Assembly (NCBI GenBank): GCA_039809105.1
Contig: JBDHUJ010000007.1
Location: 1-50,834 of the forward strand
Direction of reading: 5' to 3'
From: JBDHUJ01 sp039809105
Lineage (GTDB): Bacteria; Patescibacteriota; Saccharimonadia; Saccharimonadales; UBA4665
DNA length: 50,834 nt
The number at the start of each line of letters is the position of its first letter. The first letter of the stretch is position 1. This document shows, in pieces, positions 22,659 through 31,957 of the stretch. Under the pieces are notes generated by a model. The model worked only from the letters and a program-made list of their open reading frames with translations. It was not told the origin of the DNA and did not search any database. The position numbers and the translations under genes were made by a program.

Positions 22659-25600
22659 CCACAGCCGTTTGGGGTGGTCAGGCGATATCTCGGTTCCGGC
22701 AGCGAAAACTGTTGGCGCAATTGCGGGAAATAGACCCGCTTATCAGCGGCGTGTCGGCGGTGTACGTACACTTCGTCGACACCGGCAAGGCTTTGAGCAA
22801 AGCAGACTATGCCAAACTTATTCAGCTTTTGAGCTATGGCGAGCTGAGCGATGGGTCGACGGGCAAGCAGTATATCGTCGTGCCGCGCTTCGGGACTATT
22901 TCGCCCTGGTCGTCCAAGGCCACCGACATCGTCCACAACGCTGGGCTGACACACATAAAACGCGTGGAACGCGGCGTAATATATCGCCTGGAAGGCGCGC
23001 CCGCCACGCCGCAGGTGCTAGCGCTGCTGCATGACCGCATGACCGAAACGGTCCTGCCGCACCTTTCCGAAGCCGACAGGTTGTTCGAGGAATCCAAACC
23101 GAAACGGTTGACGATGGTCGACATCCTCGGTGGCGGCAAACGGGCGCTTGCCGCCGCCAACACCGCTTTAGGGCTGGCCATGGCCCCCGACGAAATCGAG
23201 TACCTGTTCGATGCGTACGTCAGCATGCAGCGCAACCCCACCGACGTGGAACTGATGATGTTCGCCCAGGTGAACAGCGAACACTGCCGCCACAAAGTCT
23301 TCAACGCCGACTGGACCGTAGACGGCAGACTGGCCGAAAAGTCGCTGTTCAAGATGATACGCAACACCTACGAAAAGCATCACGACAACATTCTTTCCGC
23401 CTATTCCGACAACGCCGCCGTGCTGCGGGGCCACACCGCGGAACGCTACTTTGCCGACCCGGCCGACCGCACCTACCGTTACCACGACGAACCGGTGCAT
23501 CTGGTAGTGAAGGTCGAAACCCACAACCATCCGACGGCCATCGCACCCGCGCAGGGCGCCGCGACCGGCAGCGGCGGCGAAATCCGCGACGAAGGCGCAA
23601 CCGGACGCGGTGCCAAGCCCAAGATGGGCCTGGCCGGCTACAGCGTCTCGAACCTGCATATCCCCGGCTTCGTGCAGCCGTGGGAGGGCCAGGCCAGCAA
23701 ACCCGGACGCATCGTCTCGCCACTCGGTATTATGCTCGACGCCCCCATTGGCGCGGCAGCGTATGGAAACGAATTCGGCCGGCCGAACCTGACCGGTTAC
23801 TTCCGTACTTACGAAGAGCAGTCGGCCGGAGAAACCTGGGGCTACCACAAACCTATCATGATTGCCGGCGGCCTCGGCAGTATCCGTGAGGAACATGTAC
23901 AGAAACAAACGCTCCCGGTCGGCGCGAAAATTATCGTACTCGGCGGGCCGGCTATGCTCATCGGCTTGGGTGGCGGCGCGGCCAGCAGCATGCAGACCGG
24001 CTCCAGCCACGAAGACCTCGACTTCGCGTCAGTACAGCGGCCCAACGCCGAAATGGAGCATCGCGCCCAAGAAGTCATCGACCAGTGTTGGGGGCTCGGC
24101 GGCAAGAACCCCATCATCACCATCCACGACGTCGGTGCCGGTGGACTCTCCAATGCGTTACCCGAAATCGTCCACGACAGCGGCGTTGGGGCGCGGTTCG
24201 AGCTGCGCGACGTCCCCAGTGCCGAACCAGGCCTCAGCCCCATGGAAATCTGGTGCAACGAAGCTCAGGAGCGGTACGTACTCGGTGTACGGGCGGGCGA
24301 CTTGGAACGCTTCGAGGCCATCTGTCGCCGCGAACGCTGCCCGTACGCAGTAGTCGGCACGACGACCCGGAAAGAACAACTGCTGGTAACCGATTCGCTG
24401 CTCGGCGATACCCCGGTCGACCTGCCGATGTCGGTGCTCTTCGGCAAACCGCCGAAGATGTCACGCACCGCCGTCCATATCGAAACGTCTTTGCCGGCGT
24501 TCGAAACCGGCAACATTAGCCTGGACGAAGCCGTCGAGCGCGTCCTGCATTTGCCAGCGGTCGCCAGCAAGAAATTCCTCATTACCATCGGTGACCGGAC
24601 GGTCGGCGGCCTGGTGCGGCGCGACCAGATGGCCGGCCGCTGGCAGGTACCCGTAAGCGACGTCGCCGTTACTAGCAATGGCTTCGGCAGCGAAAGCGGC
24701 GAGGCCATGGCCATGGGCGAGCGCACGCCGCTGGCGCTTATCGATGCGGCAGCCTCAGCCCGGATGGCAATCGGCGAAGCTATCACCAACATCGCCGCCG
24801 CCGACATCGCCAAACTGTCAGACGTGAAACTTTCCGCCAACTGGATGGCCGCCGTCGGCCATGAGCAAGAAGACACCAACTTATACGACGCGGTGCAGGC
24901 CGTGGGCGAGGAGTTTTGCCCGGCGCTCGGCGTCACCATCCCCGTCGGCAAAGATTCGCTCAGCATGCGCACCGTCTGGAATAACGGGGAAGACAAAAGC
25001 GTCACCTCGCCGGTCTCGCTCATCATCACCGCCTTCAGTCCTGTCGCGTCGGCGCAGAAAACGCTGACCCCCGAACTGCAGCGTGTACCAAGCAGCAAAC
25101 TGGTACTCATCGACCTCGGCAGCGGCCAAAACCGGCTGGGCGGTTCGGCGCTTGCGCAGGTATACAACCAGCTCGGCGACAAGGCGCCAGACATCGCCCC
25201 GGCGCAGCTCAAAGCCTTCTTTGCCGCGCTACAGAAATTGCGACAACGTGGCAAAATCCTCGCCTACCACGACCGCTCCGACGGCGGCCTGCTGGCTGCC
25301 ATAGCCGAAATGATGTTCGCCAGCCGGTTGGGCGCTACTATCGACATTTCGCCGCTGCCAGGCGACAACCTGGCAAAACTCTTCACCGAAGAACTGGGCG
25401 CCGTAGTACAGGTAGCCGCCGAAGATACCGACGAAGTACTGGCGGCATTCGGACCCGACGCGCATGTCATAGGAACCGTCACCGCCGAACCGACGCTCGT
25501 CATCACCGGCGACGGCCAGGAAATCTACCGCAAATCGCGCAGCATGCTGGAACGCTGGTGGGCGCGCACCAGCTACGAGCTGCAAAAACTCCGCGACAAT

Positions 25601-26515
25601 GCCGTTAGCGCACAGCAGGAATACGATGCCATCAGCGACGACGATGACCCGGGCCTGCTGGCCGAGCCGGCATTCACCGCCAGCACAACCGCGTTCAAAA
25701 CCCGCCCGAAAGTCGCCATTTTCCGCGAACAGGGCGTCAACGGGCAAGTGGAAATGGCCGCCGCCTTCGACCGCGCCGGCTTCACCAGCGTCGATGTGCA
25801 CATGCAGGATTTGCTTGATGGCCGGGCCGATTTGGGCGATTTCGTGGGCCTGGCGGCTTGCGGCGGCTTTTCGTACGGCGACGTGCTGGGAGCGGGTGAG
25901 GGCTGGGCCAAATCCATCCTCTTCCACGACAAGCTTCGGGCACAATTCAAAGCCTTTTTCGAACGGCCCGGTACATTCACGCTCGGCGTCTGCAACGGCT
26001 GCCAGATGCTAGCCGCACTGAAAGAGCTCATCCCCGGCGCCGAAACCTGGCCGCGCTTCCTGAAGAACACATCCGAACAGTTCGAAGCCCGCGTTGTCAG
26101 CGTGCGGCTGGAAAAATCACCCTCGATTTTCTTCAAAGGCCTGGCCGGTTCGCTGCTGCCGATACCAGTGGCGCACGGCGAGGGCCGGGCCGTGTTCGAG
26201 AGCGACGCGGCGCGCAGCCGGGCCGAAGCCGAAGGGCTCATCGCCCTGCGCTACGTCGACGGCCAGTGCGAACCGACCGGCATTTACCCCTACAATCCCA
26301 ACGGCTCCCCCGGCGGCATCACCGCCCTGACCACGCCCGACGGCCGCGCCACCATCCTGATGCCGCACCCCGAACGCGCTTTCCTGACCGGCCAGCTTTC
26401 CTGGCATCCGGCCGGCTGGCCAGACGACAGCCCATGGCTACGCATGTTCCAGAACGCCCGGGAGTGGACCGAAGATACTACAAGACGCAAGACTAACAAA
26501 GGAGGTTCCCTATGA
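22655..26515 (+). CDS. purL: FGAM synthase, large single-chain form
   Basis: 1286 residues, close to the proteobacterial single-chain type. An N-terminal PurS-like part (about 20-130), then NSEHCRHKVFNADW (about 209-222), ETHNHPTAIAPAQGAATGSGGE, two AIR-synthase-like halves (HDVGAGGLSN, HDRSDGGLLAAIAE), and a C-terminal class I glutaminase with nucleophile Cys in GVCNGCQMLA and the His-Glu pair in PHPERAFL. It turns FGAR into FGAM with glutamine and ATP. Many Gram-positive and CPR-type organisms use split PurS/L/Q; this one is fused. GTG start, 4-nt overlap with purM. The last codons hold AAAGGAGG, the Shine-Dalgarno of the next gene. Confidence 0.94.
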   Translation: MTTAVWGGQAISRFRQRKLLAQLREIDPLISGVSAVYVHFVDTGKALSKADYAKLIQLLSYGELSDGSTGKQYIVVPRFGTISPWSSKATDIVHNAGLTHIKRVERGVIYRLEGAPATPQVLALLHDRMTETVLPHLSEADRLFEESKPKRLTMVDILGGGKRALAAANTALGLAMAPDEIEYLFDAYVSMQRNPTDVELMMFAQVNSEHCRHKVFNADWTVDGRLAEKSLFKMIRNTYEKHHDNILSAYSDNAAVLRGHTAERYFADPADRTYRYHDEPVHLVVKVETHNHPTAIAPAQGAATGSGGEIRDEGATGRGAKPKMGLAGYSVSNLHIPGFVQPWEGQASKPGRIVSPLGIMLDAPIGAAAYGNEFGRPNLTGYFRTYEEQSAGETWGYHKPIMIAGGLGSIREEHVQKQTLPVGAKIIVLGGPAMLIGLGGGAASSMQTGSSHEDLDFASVQRPNAEMEHRAQEVIDQCWGLGGKNPIITIHDVGAGGLSNALPEIVHDSGVGARFELRDVPSAEPGLSPMEIWCNEAQERYVLGVRAGDLERFEAICRRERCPYAVVGTTTRKEQLLVTDSLLGDTPVDLPMSVLFGKPPKMSRTAVHIETSLPAFETGNISLDEAVERVLHLPAVASKKFLITIGDRTVGGLVRRDQMAGRWQVPVSDVAVTSNGFGSESGEAMAMGERTPLALIDAAASARMAIGEAITNIAAADIAKLSDVKLSANWMAAVGHEQEDTNLYDAVQAVGEEFCPALGVTIPVGKDSLSMRTVWNNGEDKSVTSPVSLIITAFSPVASAQKTLTPELQRVPSSKLVLIDLGSGQNRLGGSALAQVYNQLGDKAPDIAPAQLKAFFAALQKLRQRGKILAYHDRSDGGLLAAIAEMMFASRLGATIDISPLPGDNLAKLFTEELGAVVQVAAEDTDEVLAAFGPDAHVIGTVTAEPTLVITGDGQEIYRKSRSMLERWWARTSYELQKLRDNAVSAQQEYDAISDDDDPGLLAEPAFTASTTAFKTRPKVAIFREQGVNGQVEMAAAFDRAGFTSVDVHMQDLLDGRADLGDFVGLAACGGFSYGDVLGAGEGWAKSILFHDKLRAQFKAFFERPGTFTLGVCNGCQMLAALKELIPGAETWPRFLKNTSEQFEARVVSVRLEKSPSIFFKGLAGSLLPIPVAHGEGRAVFESDAARSRAEAEGLIALRYVDGQCEPTGIYPYNPNGSPGGITALTTPDGRATILMPHPERAFLTGQLSWHPAGWPDDSPWLRMFQNAREWTEDTTRRKTNKGGSL

Positions 26516-27588
26516 GTGAAGCAGCAGCAGACAATCAAGTCGGCGCCAACACCATACCGCTAGAGTTGCAACGAATCGCCGGTTTACGATACGGCGATAA
26601 TCCACACCAGGAAGCCGCAGTCTATACGCTTGCGGGCGATAACAACCCATTGAGCCTGAGCAACATAGCCATGGTCGAGGGCGACTTAAGCGCCAGCAAC
26701 TATTTCGACCTCGACCGCGCAACGATGGCGCTGAGCCGGTTCGCCGCCAGTATGGAAACCAACCACGGAGCCGTACCATTGGTCGCACTGGGGCTCAAAC
26801 ACGGAAATGCCTGTGGCGCCGCTTTCGATAACAGCGACCCCGAAGCCGCGACAATCAGCATGATAGACGGCGACCGGGAAGATATTTTCGGAGGAACAAT
26901 CGCCCTGAACTTTCCGCTGGGGAGGGAGGTGGCGGAAGTACTCCGACGACACGGCACGGACAGAGCCCGTCCGCTCGATGTCATCTATGCGCCAAGTGTC
27001 ACCGATGAAGCCGTTTCGATTCTGCACCGGAAAACCGGCAAGCTCAAACTGGGGGTAAACCCGGCATTGGGGAATCTCGGCCGCGACAGCCTTCGCCCCC
27101 AGACCTTGGTGCGCAGCCTGGGTGGCGTCGTCATCGTCCAAGAGAATAACGTTTTTATCCCGAACCCCGCAGACGAGACGCAGCGCATGCAGTTACTTGA
27201 CGAGCCGCTGCCGCCGGCCACTCCGCTTAGTCCGGGACTGTTGTTCGCAGAGGCTATCGGCAGTAGCAGTACCAGCAATACTATTACTATCGTGAATCAC
27301 GCGATGTTGGTAGGCAATGGCGTCGGCCAGCAAGCCAGGCACAAAGCCGCCGCGCTTGCAGTAGAACGTGCCATAAACAATGGCCATGCAGTAGAAGGCG
27401 CCGTCGCCTATAGCGATAGTTTCTTCCCGCAGCCGGACGGCCTGGAAATAGTGCTCGACGCAGGAGTGGAAGAGGTGTTCACGATGCGCGGCTCCGAAAA
27501 TGACCGGCGCGTCATCGAAACAGCCCGGCAACGAGCAGCACGGTTCATAACAGTACCCGTCGAAATCGGACGCGGGTTCCTACACTAA
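26512..27588 (+). CDS. purH: Standalone AICAR formyltransferase (PurH C-terminal half)
   Basis: 358 residues that match only the AICARFT domain of bifunctional PurH: LRYGDNPHQEAAVY at the domain start, catalytic Lys-His in LKHGNACGAA (usual KHANPCG), DIFGGTIALNFPL, and FFPQPDGLEIVLDAGVEEVFTMRGS at the end. The ~200-residue N-terminal IMP cyclohydrolase domain is absent. It transfers a formyl group from 10-formyl-THF to AICAR. Overlaps purL by 4 nt; 17 nt before purO, which supplies the missing cyclohydrolase. Confidence 0.88.
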   Translation: MSEAAADNQVGANTIPLELQRIAGLRYGDNPHQEAAVYTLAGDNNPLSLSNIAMVEGDLSASNYFDLDRATMALSRFAASMETNHGAVPLVALGLKHGNACGAAFDNSDPEAATISMIDGDREDIFGGTIALNFPLGREVAEVLRRHGTDRARPLDVIYAPSVTDEAVSILHRKTGKLKLGVNPALGNLGRDSLRPQTLVRSLGGVVIVQENNVFIPNPADETQRMQLLDEPLPPATPLSPGLLFAEAIGSSSTSNTITIVNHAMLVGNGVGQQARHKAAALAVERAINNGHAVEGAVAYSDSFFPQPDGLEIVLDAGVEEVFTMRGSENDRRVIETARQRAARFITVPVEIGRGFLH

Positions 27589-27605
27589 GAACAAAGGAGA
27601 ATACT

Positions 27606-28367
27606 ATGGCATTGACACAAGAAGCAGCCGGAGAAAACATGGCAGCATTGGCCGAAAATCCATATCCAGGACGGGGGATAGTTATCGGCAGAGCAGCAGG
27701 AGAAATAGCCTCGACCGTACACGTCTACTGGGTTATGGGCCGCAGCGAAAACTCACGCAACCGGCAACTGGTCCAGGACGGCGATACCGTCAAAACCCAA
27801 GCCTTCGACCCAAGCAAGGTAAAAGACCCCAGCCTCATCATATATAACGCATTCGCTACGGTCTTAGACGGCGAAGGCCGCGTGAATCATGTCGTCTCAA
27901 ATGGAGACCAGACAGACACTGTAGTAGACGGGCTCGGGAGCGGCATATCCTTCGAGGGGTCATTGATAGAGCGTACCTATGAACCCGATGCCCCCAATTT
28001 TACGCCCCGCATCACCGGCCTCAGCATCCCCGAACCAGGTTTTGCGCGCCATGCCTTGAGCATGATATCACGAAGGCCCAACGGCGAGCCCAGACGGCAA
28101 ACCGGCTGGTTCGACGATGCCGACATGGAACCGGGAGTCGGCGCGTGCATCCACACCTATGCCTCCGACAGCCCCAGCCCCGAAGCACCCATACCTTCTT
28201 TTACGGGCGAGCCGCGCACCGTGCTGCTCGATGCGGACCCGGAAACCACCGCCGACCGCTACTGGGAAATCCTCAACCGAGCGAACCGGGTGGCGTTGGT
28301 CGTGAAGCAGATTTCCCTGATAGACCAAACCGTCCAGTACGCAATTCGCAACCAGCTGCAGCACTAA
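27606..28367 (+). CDS. purO: Archaeal-type IMP cyclohydrolase
   Basis: 253 residues of the PurO/IMP_cyclohyd family: NPYPGRGIVIGR, YWVMGRSENSRNR, LIIYNAF, VVSNGDQTDTVVDGL and YEPDAPNFTPRITG. It closes FAICAR to IMP, the last step. Shine-Dalgarno AAAGGAGA upstream. PurO is the normal enzyme in many archaea and is also found beside standalone AICARFT in some bacteria. Last gene of the rightward operon; ends at a 179-nt foldback. Confidence 0.88.
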   Translation: MALTQEAAGENMAALAENPYPGRGIVIGRAAGEIASTVHVYWVMGRSENSRNRQLVQDGDTVKTQAFDPSKVKDPSLIIYNAFATVLDGEGRVNHVVSNGDQTDTVVDGLGSGISFEGSLIERTYEPDAPNFTPRITGLSIPEPGFARHALSMISRRPNGEPRRQTGWFDDADMEPGVGACIHTYASDSPSPEAPIPSFTGEPRTVLLDADPETTADRYWEILNRANRVALVVKQISLIDQTVQYAIRNQLQH

Positions 28368-28545
28368 GAGCTAATCCACAGCTATCTGTAATGAGCGAAT
28401 TTCAAGCAGCTGCTTTAATTTGGCATCTGTTTTCTCGGCCCATGATTCTACCGTCGTACTTGTTAGTACGAACCGGAAAACGAAAAACAGATGACAAGTG
28501 GCAGACCTTGGAATTGTAGCCGGCAGATAGGTGTGGATTAGCTCT
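28367..28545. repeat. 179-nt nested foldback between convergent operons
   Basis: Outer arms 28367-28388 and 28524-28545 are inverted copies with 21 of 22 matches. Inside, CATCTGTTTTC (28424-28434) faces GAAAAACAGATG (28482-28493), and TCGTACT-TGTT-AGTACGA (28454-28471) closes the centre. It starts at the last base of the purO stop and ends 29 nt before the purP stop; it may terminate both transcripts. Confidence 0.75.
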
Positions 28546-28573
28546 GAGTCTCAGCGACTGTCTGGTCGGGGTC

Positions 28574-29725
28574 TCAGGTCAGTAAATCGGACAAGCGGTT
28601 CTGGGTAAGGGCGGCACGGAGCTCGCGGGCCAAGCGCTGCCCGGTCGAAACATTTTCGCCGTACATGTAGTTGCTATATGGCGTGTAGACGATGCCGGGC
28701 GAACCGGGGATACGCATACTGACATCGAACACCTTGAACTCTTCTTTCGGCGGCCCGGCCGTAAAAGCGCCCTGCAGGGCAAACGGCCCGATGATGCCCG
28801 GCTTGTAGTGTTTTTGCGTGGCAGCGACAAAACCCTCGCCGGCAGCGTACGCCTGGCCGAGCAGCGATTCCTTCATGGTCACTGTCTGATGGCCGTTTTC
28901 AATATATTTCGGCTGCACATGCTTGAGCACTTCCAGCTGCTCGGGAGCAGTCAGTCGCAACAGGCCGTCGAGGTTGGTCTGGCGACGGGTGTCGGTGCCG
29001 AGCAGCTCTAGTTCGCCGGTCAGAGGAGAATAAAAAAAGTTCAGGTTAATCTGTGGGCCAAGCACGAACTCCTCGATGACCGCCGAGCGCAGGGACGCTT
29101 CGGTGAACTCGCCGGCCTTGAGCTTCGCTGCGCTGGTCTGCTGATAATCCGCGAAACTGCTGGCCAGGAAAAACGCACGTTCGTACCCGCGGTCGGCCTC
29201 GTTGGTTTTGACGATAACAAGCCGGTCGATGTCTTCCGGCCGGTCGAACTGACGGGGCACCGGCACGCCACCCTCGCGAAGCAGGAAATACTGGTTTTTC
29301 GGCTCGTCGCGCTCTTCTTTGCGGACAAGGCCGCGTGAACCGAGTATCGGTACCCGGAAGTTGTTTTCGACCTCGTTGAAATCGCAGTAGACCCAGAAGT
29401 AGCGACTATGTACGAACACCACGTTCAGGTCGCGGAGCTGCTGCTGGACTTCGGGCTTCACGACATCGGCGAAACTGTCGACGACGATGACATGGTCTAC
29501 GCAGCCAGTGTCGTTGCGGCCCGTACCGACTGGCGCAGAGCGGGTCTTATAGTACTTGTCGTACACCGCTTCGCGGCCCTTCTGTGCGACTACGACCGTG
29601 CCAAAGCCTTCGGCCTTGGCGCCGCGGCAGACATCCAGTGCGCTGTGGCCGCCCAGCGAACCGACATGCAGGTTCTTTAGGTCGTAGCCTTTGAGTATAT
29701 CCGTGATATCGGCCGGACCTATCAT
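28574..29725 (-). CDS. PurP-like ATP-grasp ligase, divergent paralogue
   Basis: 383 residues with the PurP layout: N-terminal LHVGSLGGHSALDVCRGAKAEGF (substrate-binding domain), an ATP-grasp middle (LVIVKTNEADRGYERAFF) and a C-terminal FNFFYSPLTGELELLGTD-like block, then MRIPGSPGIVYTPYSNYMYGENVSTGQR. PurP ligates formate to AICAR with ATP. It deviates where the neighbour has the classic GAGGGKGYF loop (here NEADRGYERAFF), so it may have a different role, like the second PurP of some archaea. Overlaps the other purP by 4 nt. Confidence 0.75.
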   Translation of the reverse strand: MIGPADITDILKGYDLKNLHVGSLGGHSALDVCRGAKAEGFGTVVVAQKGREAVYDKYYKTRSAPVGTGRNDTGCVDHVIVVDSFADVVKPEVQQQLRDLNVVFVHSRYFWVYCDFNEVENNFRVPILGSRGLVRKEERDEPKNQYFLLREGGVPVPRQFDRPEDIDRLVIVKTNEADRGYERAFFLASSFADYQQTSAAKLKAGEFTEASLRSAVIEEFVLGPQINLNFFYSPLTGELELLGTDTRRQTNLDGLLRLTAPEQLEVLKHVQPKYIENGHQTVTMKESLLGQAYAAGEGFVAATQKHYKPGIIGPFALQGAFTAGPPKEEFKVFDVSMRIPGSPGIVYTPYSNYMYGENVSTGQRLARELRAALTQNRLSDLLT

Positions 29726-30738
29726 GCGGAAAAGATATCCTTCAGCCGGTTCTGCCCGGCCGCTAGTTTGACTTCCCGGGCGATACGGCGGCCGGTGCTC
29801 ATGGGTTCGTCGTAGCGGAGGTCGGTGTAAGGCGAACCGTGTATGTACGGATTCGTCCCAGCGACGATGCGCGCCGAAATCTCGAAAACGTAAAATTCCA
29901 GTTCCGGCGTCACCACTGTTTCCAAACAGAATGGCCCAAACAAACCACGGCCATCGATTTTCTTCGACGCCTCGACAGTCCGTTCACCCATTTCGAAAAT
30001 CGTACTCAGCAGCGACTCGCGGACAACAATCGGCATATTACCCATGATGGTATAGCTCGTCTCGATGCCCAAGTCCATCTGGTCTTTGGCGGCCACTCGG
30101 CCGACCGAGTCGACATTGCTTTCGTAGCGCTTGTCGAAGCCCATAATCTCGAGCTCGCCGGTCAGCGACGAATAGAAGAAATGGGCATACACCGGAGAAC
30201 CAACGATGTACTGCTGTATAATATAGCGCCTGCCCGCATGTTCTTTTATCTTGGCCGCGAACTGGTCGGGATTGTGCGCCAGGAAATAGCCCTTGCCCCC
30301 GCCGGCACCGTCAAACTTGACGATTACCGGCCCGTCTATGTCGTCCGGCGAATCGTAAATCCGCGGCAGCGTCAGCCCGGCGTCGTGCAGCCATGCCCGC
30401 TGTTTATGGCGGTCGGCCTCCCAGGGCAAGACCTGCTTATTGCCGTAGTATGGTGTCTGCAGGGCCAGTATCTGCTCGCCGCTCAGCGCGTTCACCAGTG
30501 ACCCGTGCGGCACCAGCACAGCGTTCTTGGCGGCCAGCTCAGCATCCAGTCCGACCAGTTCGCCGAAGTTGTCGACGACCAGCATCTCATCGGCAACCTT
30601 GAATGATTCATATGTCCGAAGGTGCTTGCGCTCGACAATCGCAATGGTTTTAAAGCCTTCGTCACGGCCGCCTTTCAAAATTTGCAGCGCCGAATGACTG
30701 GCAAGTGTGCAGATACGAAGTTTTGGTGTGACAGCCAT
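29722..30738 (-). CDS. purP: Formate-dependent AICAR ligase
   Basis: 338 residues: CTLASHSALQILKGGRDEGF (domain DUF1246), VIVKFDGAGGGKGYFLA (ATP-grasp glycine loop), HFFYSSLTGELEIMGFDKRYESNVDS, and GTNPYIHGSPYTDLRYDEPMSTGRRIARE (domain DUF1297), all hallmark PurP segments. It makes FAICAR from AICAR, formate and ATP without folate. Start at 30738 has GGGGG four nt upstream; a longer frame to 30819 crosses the promoter. Extended -10 TGC-TATACT (30779-30787, minus). First gene of a two-gene operon. Confidence 0.85.
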   Translation of the reverse strand: MAVTPKLRICTLASHSALQILKGGRDEGFKTIAIVERKHLRTYESFKVADEMLVVDNFGELVGLDAELAAKNAVLVPHGSLVNALSGEQILALQTPYYGNKQVLPWEADRHKQRAWLHDAGLTLPRIYDSPDDIDGPVIVKFDGAGGGKGYFLAHNPDQFAAKIKEHAGRRYIIQQYIVGSPVYAHFFYSSLTGELEIMGFDKRYESNVDSVGRVAAKDQMDLGIETSYTIMGNMPIVVRESLLSTIFEMGERTVEASKKIDGRGLFGPFCLETVVTPELEFYVFEISARIVAGTNPYIHGSPYTDLRYDEPMSTGRRIAREVKLAAGQNRLKDIFSA

Positions 30739-31097
30739 ACTACCCCCGGCTTTATAATTTATAAAAAAGTATTTATCCAGTATAGCAAGGAACCGCCCCG
30801 ACGCCAGCGCTTCGACCAAAAAACTGCGCCCATGCTGTTCCTACCCCCACAGTGCATCCTGGTGCGCACCGTATACTAGACCCCTCTCAACCCTCCTCTG
30901 GATATGAGCGCAGCGAACGAGCCGGTAGGCGAGCTTTAGGGTGAGCAGTACCAGTGGTACTGCGCAAGGGAACCTTACTGATTTGGAGCTCTGCTTTAAG
31001 TCAGTACGTTCCGGGCCCGCGGGACGTGGGTGGGAGAGCTCGGTTATTTGTACGCAAACTTACATCATCGGCAAGCACAAAGCGGTACGCTGAGGGT
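30739..31097. other. Intergenic region with inverted REP copy
   Basis: 359 bp between divergent genes. Left part holds the purP promoter. 30905-30944 is the inverted copy of the dispersed tail (TGAGCGCAGCGAACGAGCC) seen at 8190 and 44990. 30945-30963 is a hairpin with 9-bp arms (GCAGTACCA / TGGTACTGC). No gene seen. Confidence 0.55.
31086..31091 (+). promoter_or_regulatory. Possible leaderless promoter
   Basis: TACGCT, 6 nt before the ATG at 31098. Weak -10 but the spacing matches the other leaderless genes. Confidence 0.35.
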
Positions 31098-31496
31098 ATG
31101 ATGCGTGACGGCAGACGAGCGACCTTCTTCGGCATCCTTGCGGCAGTGCTGGGCGTACTGTCGCTCGGCGTCGCGGCTTTTTGGAAAAACGCCATCGTCA
31201 ACCACGAGCAGACGACCGATGGTTACTCCGCCGCCGTCGGAGTCGACGCGTTGGTTATCGGCGCGTTCGTGGTCCTGGGCGGTCTCCTGCTCGTCGGCGC
31301 AATCATCCTTTTCGTCGTCGGCTGGTTCGCTGGCCAGCACCGCAACGACGAAAACTACACGCCCGATACGGTGCGCCCAGGCGACCCGTACCCTACTAGT
31401 GACCACAGCATGCTGCCACCGGTCGAGCCCAGCTCCACATCGGGTCCGGACGAAGCCGGTTTCCGACCGGGCCAACCCCATTCACCCCGGTTTTAA
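31098..31496 (+). CDS. Small two-helix membrane protein
   Basis: 132 residues: short basic start, TM1 (FFGILAAVLGVLSLGVAAFW, about 9-28), an external loop (KNAIVNHEQTTDGYSAAVGVD), TM2 (ALVIGAFVVLGGLLLVGAIILFVVGWF, about 50-76), and a Pro/Ser-rich hydrophilic tail. Both starts at 31098 and 31101 are possible; a frame reaching 30954 crosses the repeat and is unlikely. No family recognised. Confidence 0.6.
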   Translation: MMRDGRRATFFGILAAVLGVLSLGVAAFWKNAIVNHEQTTDGYSAAVGVDALVIGAFVVLGGLLLVGAIILFVVGWFAGQHRNDENYTPDTVRPGDPYPTSDHSMLPPVEPSSTSGPDEAGFRPGQPHSPRF

Positions 31497-31528
31497 TAGC
31501 CAACAATCAGTGCCGGCGAAATATGAAA

Positions 31529-31551
31529 ACCACCTCCGAGAAGGAGGTGGT
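31529..31551 (-). terminator. Hairpin between convergent genes
   Basis: ACCACCTCC-GAGAA-GGAGGTGGT. On the minus strand it is followed by TTTTCATATTT, a fair terminator for the small leftward gene. Confidence 0.45.
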
Positions 31552-31578
31552 CTATTACGGTAGAGCCGAATGAGAAGC

Positions 31579-31725
31579 TTAGGCCCAACTGTGCTTGAAT
31601 TTGCGCAGGCGGCGGGCCTGCAGCTTTTCGGCCTTGAGTTGCCAGGTATTCGTTAAACTATCGGTATCGATGTCGCCGAGGTCGTCCACGGCGGTCGGTT
31701 TGTTGAGTATGCTGAGTCGTTTCAT
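31579..31725 (-). CDS. Small basic protein, 48 residues
   Basis: ATG at 31725, stop TAA at 31579-31581. The peptide starts MKRLSILNKPTAVDDLGDI and ends with a basic helix EKLQARRLRKFKHSWA. GGAGG lies upstream (12-nt spacing), and a terminator-like hairpin with a T-rich tail follows. The mixed but non-random composition supports a real gene; the opposite frame at 31595-31876 looks like a shadow. Function unknown; the C-terminus could bind nucleic acid or membrane. Confidence 0.5.
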   Translation of the reverse strand: MKRLSILNKPTAVDDLGDIDTDSLTNTWQLKAEKLQARRLRKFKHSWA

Positions 31726-31957
31726 AGAGTTTGCGAGCCTCCAATCCATTAGTTATTGTTCCGTACGTAGCGCCTGGTGCGTCCCTGCTGCCTTGTACAT
31801 TAGTAGCATACCGGCGCAGGCTGGGTTACGGCTGCGAGAATTATTACTGTTCATTAGCAATCCGGTTGCGCTTTAGACAACAGACGCTCTTTCTCCAGTA
31901 AACACACAGAAACGGGTCGGAATTTCGACAAAATGTCTACTTTGGTAAGAGAATTAG
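31726..31957. other. Intergenic region, nothing recognised
   Basis: About 230 bp between the small leftward gene and the promoter of the RNA-binding protein. No coding potential or strong hairpin found. Confidence 0.4.

Noticed and set aside
31595..31876. 93-codon plus-strand frame
   Set aside because: Ser/Cys-rich and antisense to the better-supported 48-residue minus-strand ORF.
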